A DNA stretch of 64,000 nt, taken from NCBI RefSeq assembly GCF_900215465.1, contig NZ_OBEH01000002.1, positions 370,937 to 434,936 on the forward strand, written 5' to 3'. Position numbers and translations under genes: made by a program. This DNA is from Flagellimonas pacifica (GTDB lineage Bacteria; Bacteroidota; Bacteroidia; Flavobacteriales; Flavobacteriaceae). Position 1 is the stretch's first letter. Each line of letters opens with the position of its first letter. This document shows positions 8,722-18,075 of the stretch, one piece after another. The notes beneath the pieces are model-generated. The model was not told where the DNA came from and did not search any database. It saw only the letters and a program-made list of their open reading frames with translations.

Positions 8722-9612
8722 ATGAAAAGTATTACAATTTTGTTGTGCCTGTTTTCACTTCTGGGGGGGTATTCCCAGACCACGGGAAACCCCAATACAG
8801 GCGATGCCTATTTGCTCTTTGGTCCAAATACAAGTTGGAGCCAGTATTTAAAGGTTGGAGGGAATGGACGCGGAACGACTAATGCATCAGTGGTTACTAC
8901 CAATGGTAATTTACATTTAGATTCTAAAAATGGGGGCTATTCTACTTATATCAATCATTATAGTCAAGGGAATACATTTTTGAATCCTCAAGGGGGTAAC
9001 GTTGGAATTGGAACATCAAATGCGGGTGCAAAATTGGATGTAAATGGGAACATCACCTTTTTGACAGGAGCGGAAAAAATGTATTGGGGATCTAAGCATA
9101 CCGGTGGTACCGACCATCGGAATTACCTAGCACCGAGATTGGCTGATAATTCTGGTTGGGATTGGAGTCAAGAATTTGGATATCACTTTTATAATAGGTC
9201 TTGGTATGTGGAAAGTAATTTGGGTATTGGCACAAGCAATCCCGGTTCCTTCAAATTGGCTGTAAAGGGTAAGATTCGAGCAGAAGAAATCAAAGTGGAA
9301 ACGGGTTGGGCCGATTATGTTTTTAACGCAGATTACGATCTGCCCACTTTAGAAGAGGTTGAAAAATATATCCAAGAAAAAGGGCATCTGATGAATATCC
9401 CTTCGGCAGAGGAAGTAGAAGAAAACGGCATCCAACTGGGTGAGATGAACAAACTGCTGTTGGAAAAGATTGAGGAGTTGACTCTTTATACAATCGAACA
9501 GCAAAAAGAAATAGACCAGTTAAAAACGGAAAATACCAAGATGCTAAAACTTGAAAATGAATTGCAGGAAATGAGAAAGTTAATATCCAAAATGATTAAA
9601 GAAAAAAACTAA
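8722..9612 (+). CDS. Secreted tail-fibre-like protein 3, cassette 1
   Basis: 296 residues, signal peptide ending ...GGYSQ (about residue 19). It shares a ~50-residue block with fibre protein 1 (FLTGAEKMYWGSKH and following), then carries the second C-terminal subtype, recognised by RAEEIKVETGWADYVF, GHLMNIPSAEEVEENG and LGEMNKLLLEKIEELTLY. This subtype is always the one encoded immediately before the first RHS gene in both cassettes. The C-terminal ~35 residues form a charged coiled coil. The next gene starts 1 nt after its stop. Fibre function is inferred from repeats and family resemblance. Confidence 0.76.
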   Translation: MKSITILLCLFSLLGGYSQTTGNPNTGDAYLLFGPNTSWSQYLKVGGNGRGTTNASVVTTNGNLHLDSKNGGYSTYINHYSQGNTFLNPQGGNVGIGTSNAGAKLDVNGNITFLTGAEKMYWGSKHTGGTDHRNYLAPRLADNSGWDWSQEFGYHFYNRSWYVESNLGIGTSNPGSFKLAVKGKIRAEEIKVETGWADYVFNADYDLPTLEEVEKYIQEKGHLMNIPSAEEVEENGIQLGEMNKLLLEKIEELTLYTIEQQKEIDQLKTENTKMLKLENELQEMRKLISKMIKEKN

Positions 9613-9613
9613 C

Positions 9614-12600
9614 ATGATGGTACAACACAATGTAAAGATAATTGTAAAGATATTGGTGCTTGCACTCATTCCTATTATGGGATATTCACAAAATTCTACC
9701 CCAGAATTGGAAAGTTATGCTCCGGTATCTCCCAATGCAGCCAGCTTAGGTCAGTATGGCTTGTTTCCAGCCAATCATAATTTGGGTACCGTAAATGCCG
9801 GTGTGCCCATTTATACCATAAACACCGGGAAACAAACTATGGATATTAGCTTAAGCTACAATACCAAGGGTATCAGAGTAAATGAATTGGCTTCATGGGT
9901 CGGTTTGGGATGGACGTTGAATGCGGGAGGCGCTATAATTAGGAATACAAAAGGAATTCCGGAAAATATTAAAGCAACCTCAGATATTATTGATTTGAAC
10001 AATGCGGCTTTTAACCAAACCAATTATGACTATATGTTTAGAGTTTGGTCTGGGCAGAAAGATAGTCAGACAGATGAATTTATCATAAATGCCCCTGGTA
10101 TATCAGGTACATTTTATTTTGATTTTAGTAATGGGAATAGTATTGTTTTTTCGGATCGGACAAAAGCAAACGTAACTATTGTATCAAGCACTGAGATTGA
10201 AGTTGTCAGAACAGATGGAACTACCTTACGTTTTGGAACAGCATTGGATAATCATGATGCTACAGAGATTTCTACAATACCAGCCAACAACTATATAAAT
10301 GCGTATGACTATGTAAGTGCATGGTATCTTACAGAGATGATATCACCTAAGGGAGATGTCATTAAGTTCAAATATAAAGCCAAAAACAATACAGGAGACT
10401 ACCCCGTGGCTGGTGGAGAAAGTGTTGTTCAACCTTCGGCTGAGTCGGTAAAAGGAACTTATCCCAATATACGGTACAGTGATAAAAAATATCTTGAGCG
10501 GATTGAATTTGAAAATGGGCATGTGTTGTTCAATTCAGCATTGGGAAGACAAGATTTGGATGATGAATATCGTTTGGATAACATAAAAGTGTATTCCGGA
10601 AATTTTGGGGGGGCAAACGTAACATTGGTTGAAGAATACACGTTCAATTATAGCTATTTTACTAGGTCTGGAGGTAGTTACCCTGATGGACATTGGGGAG
10701 CACTTGGTAGTGCCTTTACCGGCACAAGATTGGTTAATAGTAGAACCAAATCCTTAAAGTTGGACAAGGTAATAATAGGTAAAAATGGAGTTGGTCATGA
10801 ATATGCCTTTGAATACAATAGTACGACGTTACCGTTAAGAGGCTCTACAAAGCAAGATCAATGGGGATATGCAAATACAAATACGGGCAGTTTGCTATTA
10901 CCTACAAGCGGAACTTTTTCCACAACCAGTTCCTTGGGAGCAGCAGGACCTCCTATAAGTTATAATGTGGGAACAGGAGATAGGAATGGGAATGAGAGCA
11001 AAATGAAAGCTGCTTCCCTTCAAAAAATAACCTATCCTACAGGTGGATATACCGTATTTGAATATGATACTTATACGCATACCTATCAAACAACCGAGCA
11101 GGTAGAGGTAGGTAAAAATGCATCTGTTGTGGCGTATGGAACGGGATGTAATTCCAATTATGGCTCTTCAGAAGCAAATACCTCGTTTACCGTGGGAAGT
11201 CAATATGTGGACGGAAGTGGTAAACTACACATCTATTTCGCCCCGGTTACCGCACATGGCAATGGATTTACCCGCGCAGAATATGACAATCAAGTATACT
11301 CGGGTCCTACAAATGGATCAATGGCGGAGTTAAGTTATACCGTGGACGTAGATTTTAGCACCGGTATGCACACTTTAGAGGCATACCAGTATGGTTCAGG
11401 TAATTTTTCAGCTTATGGATGTCCCATTACCAGTATAATGGCTACTTGGCGGGAATATGACGGAACTACCAACACCATAACCCACAATGATGTTTATGGA
11501 GGCCTACGGATAAAATCTATTAAAAACTATGATGGGGTTTCAAGTACTCCGGTAGCTATAAAAGAGTTTGAATATGAGGGAGTCAATGTGTTGCAACCTA
11601 AAAAGAGTAGAGGTGAGACTAGCTTTTTCTTAAATAACAACAGACAACTTAATCAACTGATCTCTACAAATGTTGTCTATGACAACAATATAGGAAGCAG
11701 ACCTGTTGTGGAATACGGAAAAGTTACTGAATATAACATAAGTATTAGTGATGCCAGTGATAATGGAAAAACAGTATATTATTACAACACTGTTGCTTCT
11801 CGTAGACTGTTGGAGTTGGGTTCCCCAATACCTTTTAAACACCCTCAGTTTGATATTACAGATATAGATGAATACGGTTTGTTGACTGTTCTTTTTGACA
11901 ATGCTCTAAACACAGATACTTATTCCTTTTTTAGAACAGATAATTGGCGTTATGGAACCTTGGATAAAAAAGAAATCTATAAAAACACGGGAACGATACA
12001 AAACCCTTCGTATACAAAGGTCAGTACAACCGAGAATCAATATACAGAACAGGTAACATCTGACATTAAGATCAATTTGATTTCAAAAATCTATTTGGGT
12101 CCAGATTTCGATGATGGGCTGTGGGTTGGGCCTAGTAGCAACCATATTTATGGACGAAATAATTATCACTTTAGCTATTTTGTCGGTGAAATTTCTTTGG
12201 GCAGAAAAGCACTTTCGCAGACAATCACGAAAGATTATGACGTAAATGGTAGTAACCCAGTAATAAAGACCACCAACTACTTCTATGAAAATCTCAATCA
12301 TTTGCTGCCCACTAAAACTGAAACTACAAACAGCAGGGGAGAGTTGTTAAAAACAACTACATCGTATGCTCACGATGTGGGAAATCAAACCTTAATAAAT
12401 AAGAATAGAATTGCAGAACCTATTCAGGTTAAAAGCTTTAAAAAGATTGGAACCAACCCAGAAAAGCAACTCAGTGAACACAGGACAATCTATAACTCTT
12501 TTGGTTCTAACTATCTACCTGAATATATAAGAACCTCAAAAGGTAATGGAACCCTCGAAAACCGTATTGTATATCATGATTATGACAGTAAAGGAAACCC

Positions 12601-12979
12601 GTTGCAAGTAAATAAGGAGAGTGGAGCTCCAATAAGTTATATCTGGGGATATGGTGAGCAATATCCAGTGGCAAAAGTTGAAAACGCAACCCATGCGCAG
12701 GTCGTTGCCACTTTAACACCTGGTGAGTTGACCGATGTTAAAAATGGAATTGCTAATGAAGCTACGATGAGAAGCACACTTAACAAGATAAGATCTGGAC
12801 TACCTAATGCCCTTGTAACCACGTACACCTATGATCCCCTTGTTGGTGTCACGAGCACCACGGACCCCGGCGGCCGGACCATCTATTATGTGTACGATAG
12901 TTTCAACCGCCTCAAGGAGGTCAGGGACCAGAACAACGAACTGGTGACGGATTATGAGTACCACTACAAAAATCAATAA
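9614..12979 (+). CDS. RHS/YD-repeat shell protein A, cassette 1
   Basis: 1121 residues with a signal peptide ending ...GYSQ (about residue 26). The N-terminal part (VNAGVPIYTINTGKQ ... GLGWTLNAGGAI) is the entry region seen in SpvB/TcB-like and Bacteroidota RHS proteins. YD-type repeats fill the rest, and the last ~80 residues contain TYTYDPLVGVTSTTDPGGRT and YVYDSFNRLKEVRD. There is no autoproteolytic core motif and no toxin tip, so it would be the first half of a split YD shell whose second half is the next gene. No T9SS C-terminal domain is visible. The last ~50 codons are much more GC-rich than the rest, marking the start of a GC-rich block that continues into the next gene. Confidence 0.82.
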   Translation: MMVQHNVKIIVKILVLALIPIMGYSQNSTPELESYAPVSPNAASLGQYGLFPANHNLGTVNAGVPIYTINTGKQTMDISLSYNTKGIRVNELASWVGLGWTLNAGGAIIRNTKGIPENIKATSDIIDLNNAAFNQTNYDYMFRVWSGQKDSQTDEFIINAPGISGTFYFDFSNGNSIVFSDRTKANVTIVSSTEIEVVRTDGTTLRFGTALDNHDATEISTIPANNYINAYDYVSAWYLTEMISPKGDVIKFKYKAKNNTGDYPVAGGESVVQPSAESVKGTYPNIRYSDKKYLERIEFENGHVLFNSALGRQDLDDEYRLDNIKVYSGNFGGANVTLVEEYTFNYSYFTRSGGSYPDGHWGALGSAFTGTRLVNSRTKSLKLDKVIIGKNGVGHEYAFEYNSTTLPLRGSTKQDQWGYANTNTGSLLLPTSGTFSTTSSLGAAGPPISYNVGTGDRNGNESKMKAASLQKITYPTGGYTVFEYDTYTHTYQTTEQVEVGKNASVVAYGTGCNSNYGSSEANTSFTVGSQYVDGSGKLHIYFAPVTAHGNGFTRAEYDNQVYSGPTNGSMAELSYTVDVDFSTGMHTLEAYQYGSGNFSAYGCPITSIMATWREYDGTTNTITHNDVYGGLRIKSIKNYDGVSSTPVAIKEFEYEGVNVLQPKKSRGETSFFLNNNRQLNQLISTNVVYDNNIGSRPVVEYGKVTEYNISISDASDNGKTVYYYNTVASRRLLELGSPIPFKHPQFDITDIDEYGLLTVLFDNALNTDTYSFFRTDNWRYGTLDKKEIYKNTGTIQNPSYTKVSTTENQYTEQVTSDIKINLISKIYLGPDFDDGLWVGPSSNHIYGRNNYHFSYFVGEISLGRKALSQTITKDYDVNGSNPVIKTTNYFYENLNHLLPTKTETTNSRGELLKTTTSYAHDVGNQTLINKNRIAEPIQVKSFKKIGTNPEKQLSEHRTIYNSFGSNYLPEYIRTSKGNGTLENRIVYHDYDSKGNPLQVNKESGAPISYIWGYGEQYPVAKVENATHAQVVATLTPGELTDVKNGIANEATMRSTLNKIRSGLPNALVTTYTYDPLVGVTSTTDPGGRTIYYVYDSFNRLKEVRDQNNELVTDYEYHYKNQ

Positions 12980-12983
12980 GGAG

Positions 12984-15900
12984 ATGAAAAAGTATATCAC
13001 GATAATCTTGTTTTTGCTGGCCCTTCAAGTTGGCCATGCGCAGACCCCGGAGACGATAGTGAAGCAGGGCAGTTACACGGTAACGGGAATGGACACCCTT
13101 ATAGCGATACAGAGCGTTACGCTAAAGCCCAATACCTGGCTCAAATCTGGTAGCAATGTTACCATAACGGTACTTGGCAATTCCACGGCGGAATACCCCT
13201 ATGAGGCCATAACGCTGAGCGATGAGAACTACATCTTCACCCGTAGCTATCAGAAGGGAATGACAAGTTTTAATGCATCCACGTCCAAGGAAGGTGACGT
13301 TTTGGAGTCGGTCACGTACTTTGACGGTCTGGGCCGGCCGATGCAACGGATGGCGCTCAAGGCCTCTGATGATGTCAAGGACATCGTCACCCATGTAAGC
13401 TATGACGATTATGGGAGGCAGGACAAGGAGTGGCTTCCCTACCCTGAGCCGACGGGAAGCATTGGCAGTTATCGTGGAAATGTGGAAACACCCACCCAAC
13501 AATATTACCAGAGCAACTATGGGAGTGACTTCACCGGGCTCTCCACGGGCAACGTGAACGCCTATTCCCAGAAGGAGTTCGAGCCCTCGCCCTTGAACCG
13601 TATCATGGAACAGGGGGCGCCGGGCAAGGACTGGAAAGTAGGCAACGGGCATGAGATAGAATTTGGCTACGAATCCAACGCCGCCAACGAGGTGAGGCGC
13701 TACAAGGTCACCCTTTCCTTTTCCAACAACACCTATACACCAACCTTGGTGGCCGATGGCCATTATGGGGCAGATGAGCTGTACAAGAACATCACCAGGG
13801 ACGAGAACCACAGTAATGGCACGAACCATACTACGGAGGAGTTCACGGACAAACAAGGACGGGTGGTGCTCAAGCGTACCCATAACAACGGGGACCACGA
13901 TACCTACTACGTGTACGACGATTATGGCAACCTCACCTATGTACTGCCACCAAAGGTGTTGCACGACAGCAGTATATCCTCCACGGAGCTCTCCGAGCTC
14001 TGCTACCAGTACAGATATGACCACCGCAACCGCTTGGTGGAGAAGAAGATTCCCGGCAAGGGATGGGAGCACATCGTGTACAACAAGCTGGACCAACCGA
14101 TTATGACGCAGGATGCCAACTTGGATGCCCAGAACAAATGGCTCTTTACCAAGTACGATGCCTTTGGACGTGTTGCCTATACGGGATTGGTCAACAGTAG
14201 TGGTTCCAGGACAACGCACCAGGGCAATGCGGATGGTACCAGCGTACAATTTGTGTCCGGAAGCACATCTTCCACCTCAGTTGGAGGAACTTCGGTGCAC
14301 TATTCAGGCAATGGCAGCGTATATCCCACCAGTGGGATCACCGAACTGCACACCATCAATTATTATGATCGCTATGTGGACAGTAACGGTCTCAGTGTGC
14401 CTTCGTCGGTATTGGGGCAGTCCACGGCAAGCGGCAATGCCCTAAAAGGGCTGGCCACAGTAAGCAAGGTATGGGTGCTCACCACAAATGACTGGATCAC
14501 GACCATAACAGGCTATGATACCAAGGGGAGGGCCGTGTACAATGCAAGCAAGAACAACTACCTAAGTACTATCGATGTGGTGGAGACCAGACTGGACTTT
14601 GGGGGCAAGGCCATTGAGACCAAGGCCACCCATACCAAGGGCAGCGATCTAGCGATAGTGACCACCGACAATTTTACCTACGACCATATGGCAAGGTTGT
14701 TAAAACAGGAGCAGACCCTTGGGGGAAGTACCGAAACGATCTTGGAGAACACTTATGACGGTATCGGGCAGTTGATCACCAAGGAAATAGGTGGCGGCCT
14801 GCAGATGGTGGACTACGATTACAATGTGAGGGGGTGGCTCAAGCAGATCAACGACCCGAACAACCTGGGGAGCGACCTTTTTGCCTTTGATATCAACTAC
14901 AACACGGCGGACCATGGCGGCACGGCCCTCTTTAATGGCAACATAGCGGAGACGGAGTGGCGGACGGCCAACACGGACGGCAACCTTAAATGGTACCGGT
15001 ACGGTTACGATGCGCTTAACAGGATTACCAGCGCCACCGCAAACAGTAGTAACTACAATGTCTCCAACATCGACTATGACAAGAACGGTAACATAGGGAC
15101 CCTTACAAGGAACGGATGGCAGAACGGGAGCTATTCCAATATGGACGTGCTGGACTACGACTATTTCAACAGCGAGACCAGCAACAGGCTCTACAAAGTG
15201 CGTGACGATGGGAACGATGGCCACGGCTTCAAGGATAGCTCTGCTGATGACCAGGACTATTGGTACGATGCCAACGGGAACATGACCAAGGACGACAACA
15301 AGGGCATAAGCTCGATAGCGTACAACCATTTGAATTTGCCCGTCTCGGTGACCCTGCCCGGCGGTACAATTTCGTATATTTACGATGCCGTGGGCACCAA
15401 GTTGAAGAAGACCGCGGGAAGTTCTGTGACAGAATATGCCGGTAATTACATCTATGAGAACGGCCAATTGCAAATGTTCCCGCACCCCGAGGGGTACGTT
15501 GAGCCCGATGGCTCGGGAGGCTACGATTATGTCTATCAATACAAAGATATATGGGATAATGTAAGATTAACATATTCTGATACGGATGGCAATGGCTCTA
15601 TCGACCCAGATACGGAAATCTTGAGAGAGCAAAATTACTATCCTTATGGTCTCGAACATCGTGGATATAATAATATTATTCAAGGTGTGAAGAATGATTT
15701 TAAACAGTATCAAAGCCAAGAGTTTACAGATGATTTAGGATTGAATATCCACGAATGGAAGTACCGTATCAGCGACCCTGCAATCGGACGTTTTTGGCAA
15801 ATTGATCCGTTGGCCGAGGACTACCCATATAACTCAACTTATGCGTTCCAAGAAAACAAGATGGGAATGGGTGTTGAGTTGGAAGGTTTAGAACTCGGAA

Positions 15901-16496
15901 ATTTTCCTTTTGATGGAAGTGGTATAGCAAGAGCTTTTGAGTCAACGATAAATAAAGTCAGCAACTTTTTAGGGTTAGATAAAATTGAACCTGTTGTAGA
16001 AGCTTCGGGAGATGCTACACTTGGGCTTCAGGCTGGATTTAAGGTTAAAGCAGGAGCTGTAGGTGTAGATGTAGATGTTAATGCTATAAATTTTGAATTA
16101 GTTTCTGGTCAAGCAGATTTAACAGACCCTTTAAATCCAGATTCGTATACAGGAGACCATATTGGCAATAATGGAGATGCTAAATTTTCTCATAGTATCG
16201 GAGCAACAGTAGATGTGGTAGGATATCCTGTGGTAGGTGGTGATATATCAGCAACATATCGTTCAGAAGGAGATGCAAATGTAGATGGAGGTCTTTACTT
16301 TGTAGCACCAATAACAGAAACAAAATCAAGGTCTGGAGGAAACAATACAAGTAGTCTTAATGTCCCTAATGGGCCTTCATCTGATGTCAAAACAGGCAAG
16401 CAAGATAATTTTTATGGTGTAAACCTTGGATTAGGTGCAACTTTAGGATTAGGACTTAATGTGAACTTAAAAATTGGAATAAATATCAATGATTAA
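12984..16496 (+). CDS. DUF6443/RHS core protein with variable C-terminal tip, cassette 1
   Basis: 1170 residues from the ATG at 12984, 4 nt after the previous stop and preceded by AAGGAG; this start gives a proper signal peptide (...QVGHAQ). A DUF6443-type segment (YFDGLGRPMQRMA) lies near residues 110-125, followed by YD repeats and the RHS-associated core ending near RFWQIDPLAEDYPYNSTYAF. After GMGVELEGLE (about residue 967) comes a unique ~200-residue tip rich in Gly and alternating hydrophobic residues (VDVDVN, GLGATLGLGLNVNL). No known nuclease or ADP-ribosyltransferase motif was recognised; the tip looks beta-rich and possibly membrane-active. The core is GC-rich to about 15540, then AT-rich through the tip. 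The stop overlaps the next gene by 8 nt. Confidence 0.85.
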   Translation: MKKYITIILFLLALQVGHAQTPETIVKQGSYTVTGMDTLIAIQSVTLKPNTWLKSGSNVTITVLGNSTAEYPYEAITLSDENYIFTRSYQKGMTSFNASTSKEGDVLESVTYFDGLGRPMQRMALKASDDVKDIVTHVSYDDYGRQDKEWLPYPEPTGSIGSYRGNVETPTQQYYQSNYGSDFTGLSTGNVNAYSQKEFEPSPLNRIMEQGAPGKDWKVGNGHEIEFGYESNAANEVRRYKVTLSFSNNTYTPTLVADGHYGADELYKNITRDENHSNGTNHTTEEFTDKQGRVVLKRTHNNGDHDTYYVYDDYGNLTYVLPPKVLHDSSISSTELSELCYQYRYDHRNRLVEKKIPGKGWEHIVYNKLDQPIMTQDANLDAQNKWLFTKYDAFGRVAYTGLVNSSGSRTTHQGNADGTSVQFVSGSTSSTSVGGTSVHYSGNGSVYPTSGITELHTINYYDRYVDSNGLSVPSSVLGQSTASGNALKGLATVSKVWVLTTNDWITTITGYDTKGRAVYNASKNNYLSTIDVVETRLDFGGKAIETKATHTKGSDLAIVTTDNFTYDHMARLLKQEQTLGGSTETILENTYDGIGQLITKEIGGGLQMVDYDYNVRGWLKQINDPNNLGSDLFAFDINYNTADHGGTALFNGNIAETEWRTANTDGNLKWYRYGYDALNRITSATANSSNYNVSNIDYDKNGNIGTLTRNGWQNGSYSNMDVLDYDYFNSETSNRLYKVRDDGNDGHGFKDSSADDQDYWYDANGNMTKDDNKGISSIAYNHLNLPVSVTLPGGTISYIYDAVGTKLKKTAGSSVTEYAGNYIYENGQLQMFPHPEGYVEPDGSGGYDYVYQYKDIWDNVRLTYSDTDGNGSIDPDTEILREQNYYPYGLEHRGYNNIIQGVKNDFKQYQSQEFTDDLGLNIHEWKYRISDPAIGRFWQIDPLAEDYPYNSTYAFQENKMGMGVELEGLELGNFPFDGSGIARAFESTINKVSNFLGLDKIEPVVEASGDATLGLQAGFKVKAGAVGVDVDVNAINFELVSGQADLTDPLNPDSYTGDHIGNNGDAKFSHSIGATVDVVGYPVVGGDISATYRSEGDANVDGGLYFVAPITETKSRSGGNNTSSLNVPNGPSSDVKTGKQDNFYGVNLGLGATLGLGLNVNLKIGININD

Positions 16497-17292
16497 AAAA
16501 TATATTTTACTTATAGTTATCATAACAATAATATCTTGTAAAGATGAATCAAAGCAAGTCAAATTGAACAATCCAAATAAAAGTTCGGATATAAAACAAG
16601 AGTATTATGCTAATGGTAATGTCAAATTAAGAGCAGAATTAAAAGAAGGAATAGAACACGGAGCTTATTTTAAGTACTTTAAAAATCAAACAGTAGAAGA
16701 ATCTGGTGTTAAAATCAAAGGAAAGAAAAATGGTCTATGGAAATACTACGATTCTTTAGGTAAAATAAAATCAGCAAAACATTTTTACAACGATAGCTTG
16801 GTTTATAATTTGGATACCAGCGATTTTGAGTACCGTTCAAAAATAATAGATGCTGTTTTGCAAGTAGAAATACCTGAAAAATGGACAGTAATTAAAGATG
16901 CCCAAACCCCTGTTTTGTTAGCTTTAAAGAAAGAATGTGAAAAAGATATTCCTTTCTGTCCTAATTTAACCATTACGTATGAATCATCTATCAATACAAG
17001 TGAAATTGAGACTTACTTGAAGAAGAACGATGATGTTTTAAAATCAAGCCTAAATAATTATAAAGTGCTTAAAAAACGGGAATATGTTTTTGAGGATAAC
17101 ACATACTTTGAGAAAGTTTATATTGGAAGTTCCCAAGGCATAAATATTGGAGGTATTACTACGTGGATTTTCAGTAATAAAAGAACCTATATAATAACAG
17201 GTCTTGCTTTAAACGAGAAAGAAAATTCTTTTCTTAAATATGAAGGATTGTTTAAAGATATTATTAATGAAATAAAGCTTAAAAGAAAATAA
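16489..17292 (+). CDS. MORN/YwqK-like lipoprotein, candidate immunity protein of cassette 1
   Basis: 267 residues. A lipoprotein signal ends ...TIISC (Cys17). Residues ~35-105 contain YwqK/MORN-type repeats (EYYANGNVKLRAE, GAYFKYF, NGLWKYYDSLGK), a family often annotated as antitoxin. The C-terminal ~150 residues resemble a PsbP/DcrB-like alpha/beta domain (VEIPEKWTVIKDAQ). The gene starts inside the last codons of the RHS protein (8-nt overlap) and is equally AT-rich, the classic toxin-immunity layout. Its envelope location would fit a partner toxin that acts in the periplasm or membrane. Immunity function is inferred from position, not from sequence alone. Confidence 0.65.
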   Translation: MIKKYILLIVIITIISCKDESKQVKLNNPNKSSDIKQEYYANGNVKLRAELKEGIEHGAYFKYFKNQTVEESGVKIKGKKNGLWKYYDSLGKIKSAKHFYNDSLVYNLDTSDFEYRSKIIDAVLQVEIPEKWTVIKDAQTPVLLALKKECEKDIPFCPNLTITYESSINTSEIETYLKKNDDVLKSSLNNYKVLKKREYVFEDNTYFEKVYIGSSQGINIGGITTWIFSNKRTYIITGLALNEKENSFLKYEGLFKDIINEIKLKRK

Positions 17293-17294
17293 TC

Positions 17295-17486
17295 TTATTT
17301 TTCAAGCAGTTTTTTTCCTTTAGTGAGCCAAAGAATAGGTCCGATAAATCCTATCATAACAATAAGTATCCAAGTTGTTTTTGAGCCATTAAACTGTTTT
17401 GTTAGTATAAGGTAAATAGCTCTAAAAGTTGTAATTACTGACCAAAATGCAATAATTAGAAATAGTATTATTAATATAGGCTTCAT
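17295..17486 (-). CDS. Small PLDc_N-like membrane protein
   Basis: About 63 residues from the Met of MKPILIILFL; an upstream in-frame Met would extend it by 17 residues into the regulator gene and is less likely. Two hydrophobic helices with the ending WILIVMIGFIGPILWLTKGKK match the short PLDc_N family of membrane proteins, whose function is not known. It lies convergent to the candidate immunity gene (2 nt apart) and directly after the XRE regulator on the same strand, so the two are probably co-transcribed. Confidence 0.6.
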   Translation of the reverse strand: MKPILIILFLIIAFWSVITTFRAIYLILTKQFNGSKTTWILIVMIGFIGPILWLTKGKKLLEK

Positions 17487-17493
17487 AAATTTT

Positions 17494-17823
17494 TTAAGCG
17501 TAAGCTTCTTTAGTTTTAAAATCACGAATAAGCGCATCTAACAGGATATAGATGTGCTTTTTGTTATCATCAGATAATTTAGAAATATCCTCTACACGTT
17601 TTAAGGTCTCTGTATCAAGTTCCAAATCTGTATTACCAACAAGGAAATCCAAACTCACTTTTAAGGCATTGGCAATCTTGTTGGCCATGTCAATGGTTGG
17701 TTTAACTTCATCACGCTCATATCTTCCATAGGCATCGCCATTAATGTTGATTATTTTACCAACATCCGCTTGGGACATCTTACGTCTCTTTCTAACAATC
17801 GCCAAACGTTCACCAAAAGTCAT
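17494..17823 (-). CDS. XRE-family transcriptional regulator
   Basis: 109 residues from the Met of MTFGERLAIVRKRRKMS, which is the natural start of the helix-turn-helix; longer in-frame starts lack domain content. The N-terminal ~65 residues form a Cro/C1-type HTH (SQADVGKIININGDAYGRYE ... PTIDMANKIANAL). The rest is a short charged helix that may dimerise. It sits between the two toxin cassettes and is transcribed against them. A TATATTTG box on the minus strand at 17860-17867 is a likely -7 promoter element, and a 14-bp palindrome at 17933-17946 could be an operator. Confidence 0.85.
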   Translation of the reverse strand: MTFGERLAIVRKRRKMSQADVGKIININGDAYGRYERDEVKPTIDMANKIANALKVSLDFLVGNTDLELDTETLKRVEDISKLSDDNKKHIYILLDALIRDFKTKEAYA

Positions 17824-17932
17824 AAATGTATGTTTTATACAGCATTTAGTAAAAAATGTCAAATATACAAACAATATTTGTAGGATAAAATTAAGTTATG
17901 TTTGGTTCTTTCATAAAGATATTATAGTTTTG

Positions 17933-17946
17933 CTACATATATGTAG
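17933..17946. promoter_or_regulatory. 14-bp palindrome CTACATATATGTAG, candidate operator
   Basis: A perfect palindrome about 110 bp upstream of the XRE gene, immediately after a plus-strand TAGTTTTG box (17925-17932). A related sequence, CACATGTATGTG, lies upstream of the second XRE gene at 31079-31090. Confidence 0.4.
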
Positions 17947-17996
17947 GAATAAAATATTTTTATAGGATTAGTTAAATGAATCAAATACCCCCGCTA

Positions 17997-18017
17997 CCGC
18001 TAGTCTGTGACTAGTGG
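17997..18017. repeat. Hairpin CCGCTAGTC-TGT-GACTAGTGG
   Basis: A nine-pair stem with a TGT loop and one G-T pair. It shares its outer CCG...TGG and CTAGT/ACTAG arms with the hairpins at 18133 and 18245. It is preceded by the same cccccgc tract and followed by caagagtaaac, as is the copy at 18245. Confidence 0.6.
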
Positions 18018-18040
18018 AATGAAGCAAGAGTAAACAGAAA

Positions 18041-18075
18041 TAAAAACCACGGCATTACTGCCGTGGTTTTTTATA
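18041..18075. terminator. Rho-independent terminator, bidirectional
   Basis: The stem ACCACGGCA / TGCCGTGGT with loop TTAC is flanked by an A-tract on the left and a T-tract on the right. It would stop transcription leaving cassette 1. Confidence 0.75.

Noticed and set aside
13122..14249. 375-codon minus-strand open frame inside the RHS gene of cassette 1
   Set aside because: It is antisense to a clear RHS core, has low-complexity Val/Gly/His/Arg-rich translation, no signal or domain, and exists because this block is GC-rich and stop-poor.
14700..15539. 279-codon minus-strand open frame inside the same RHS gene
   Set aside because: Same reason: antisense by-product of the GC-rich block; it ends exactly where GC content drops.
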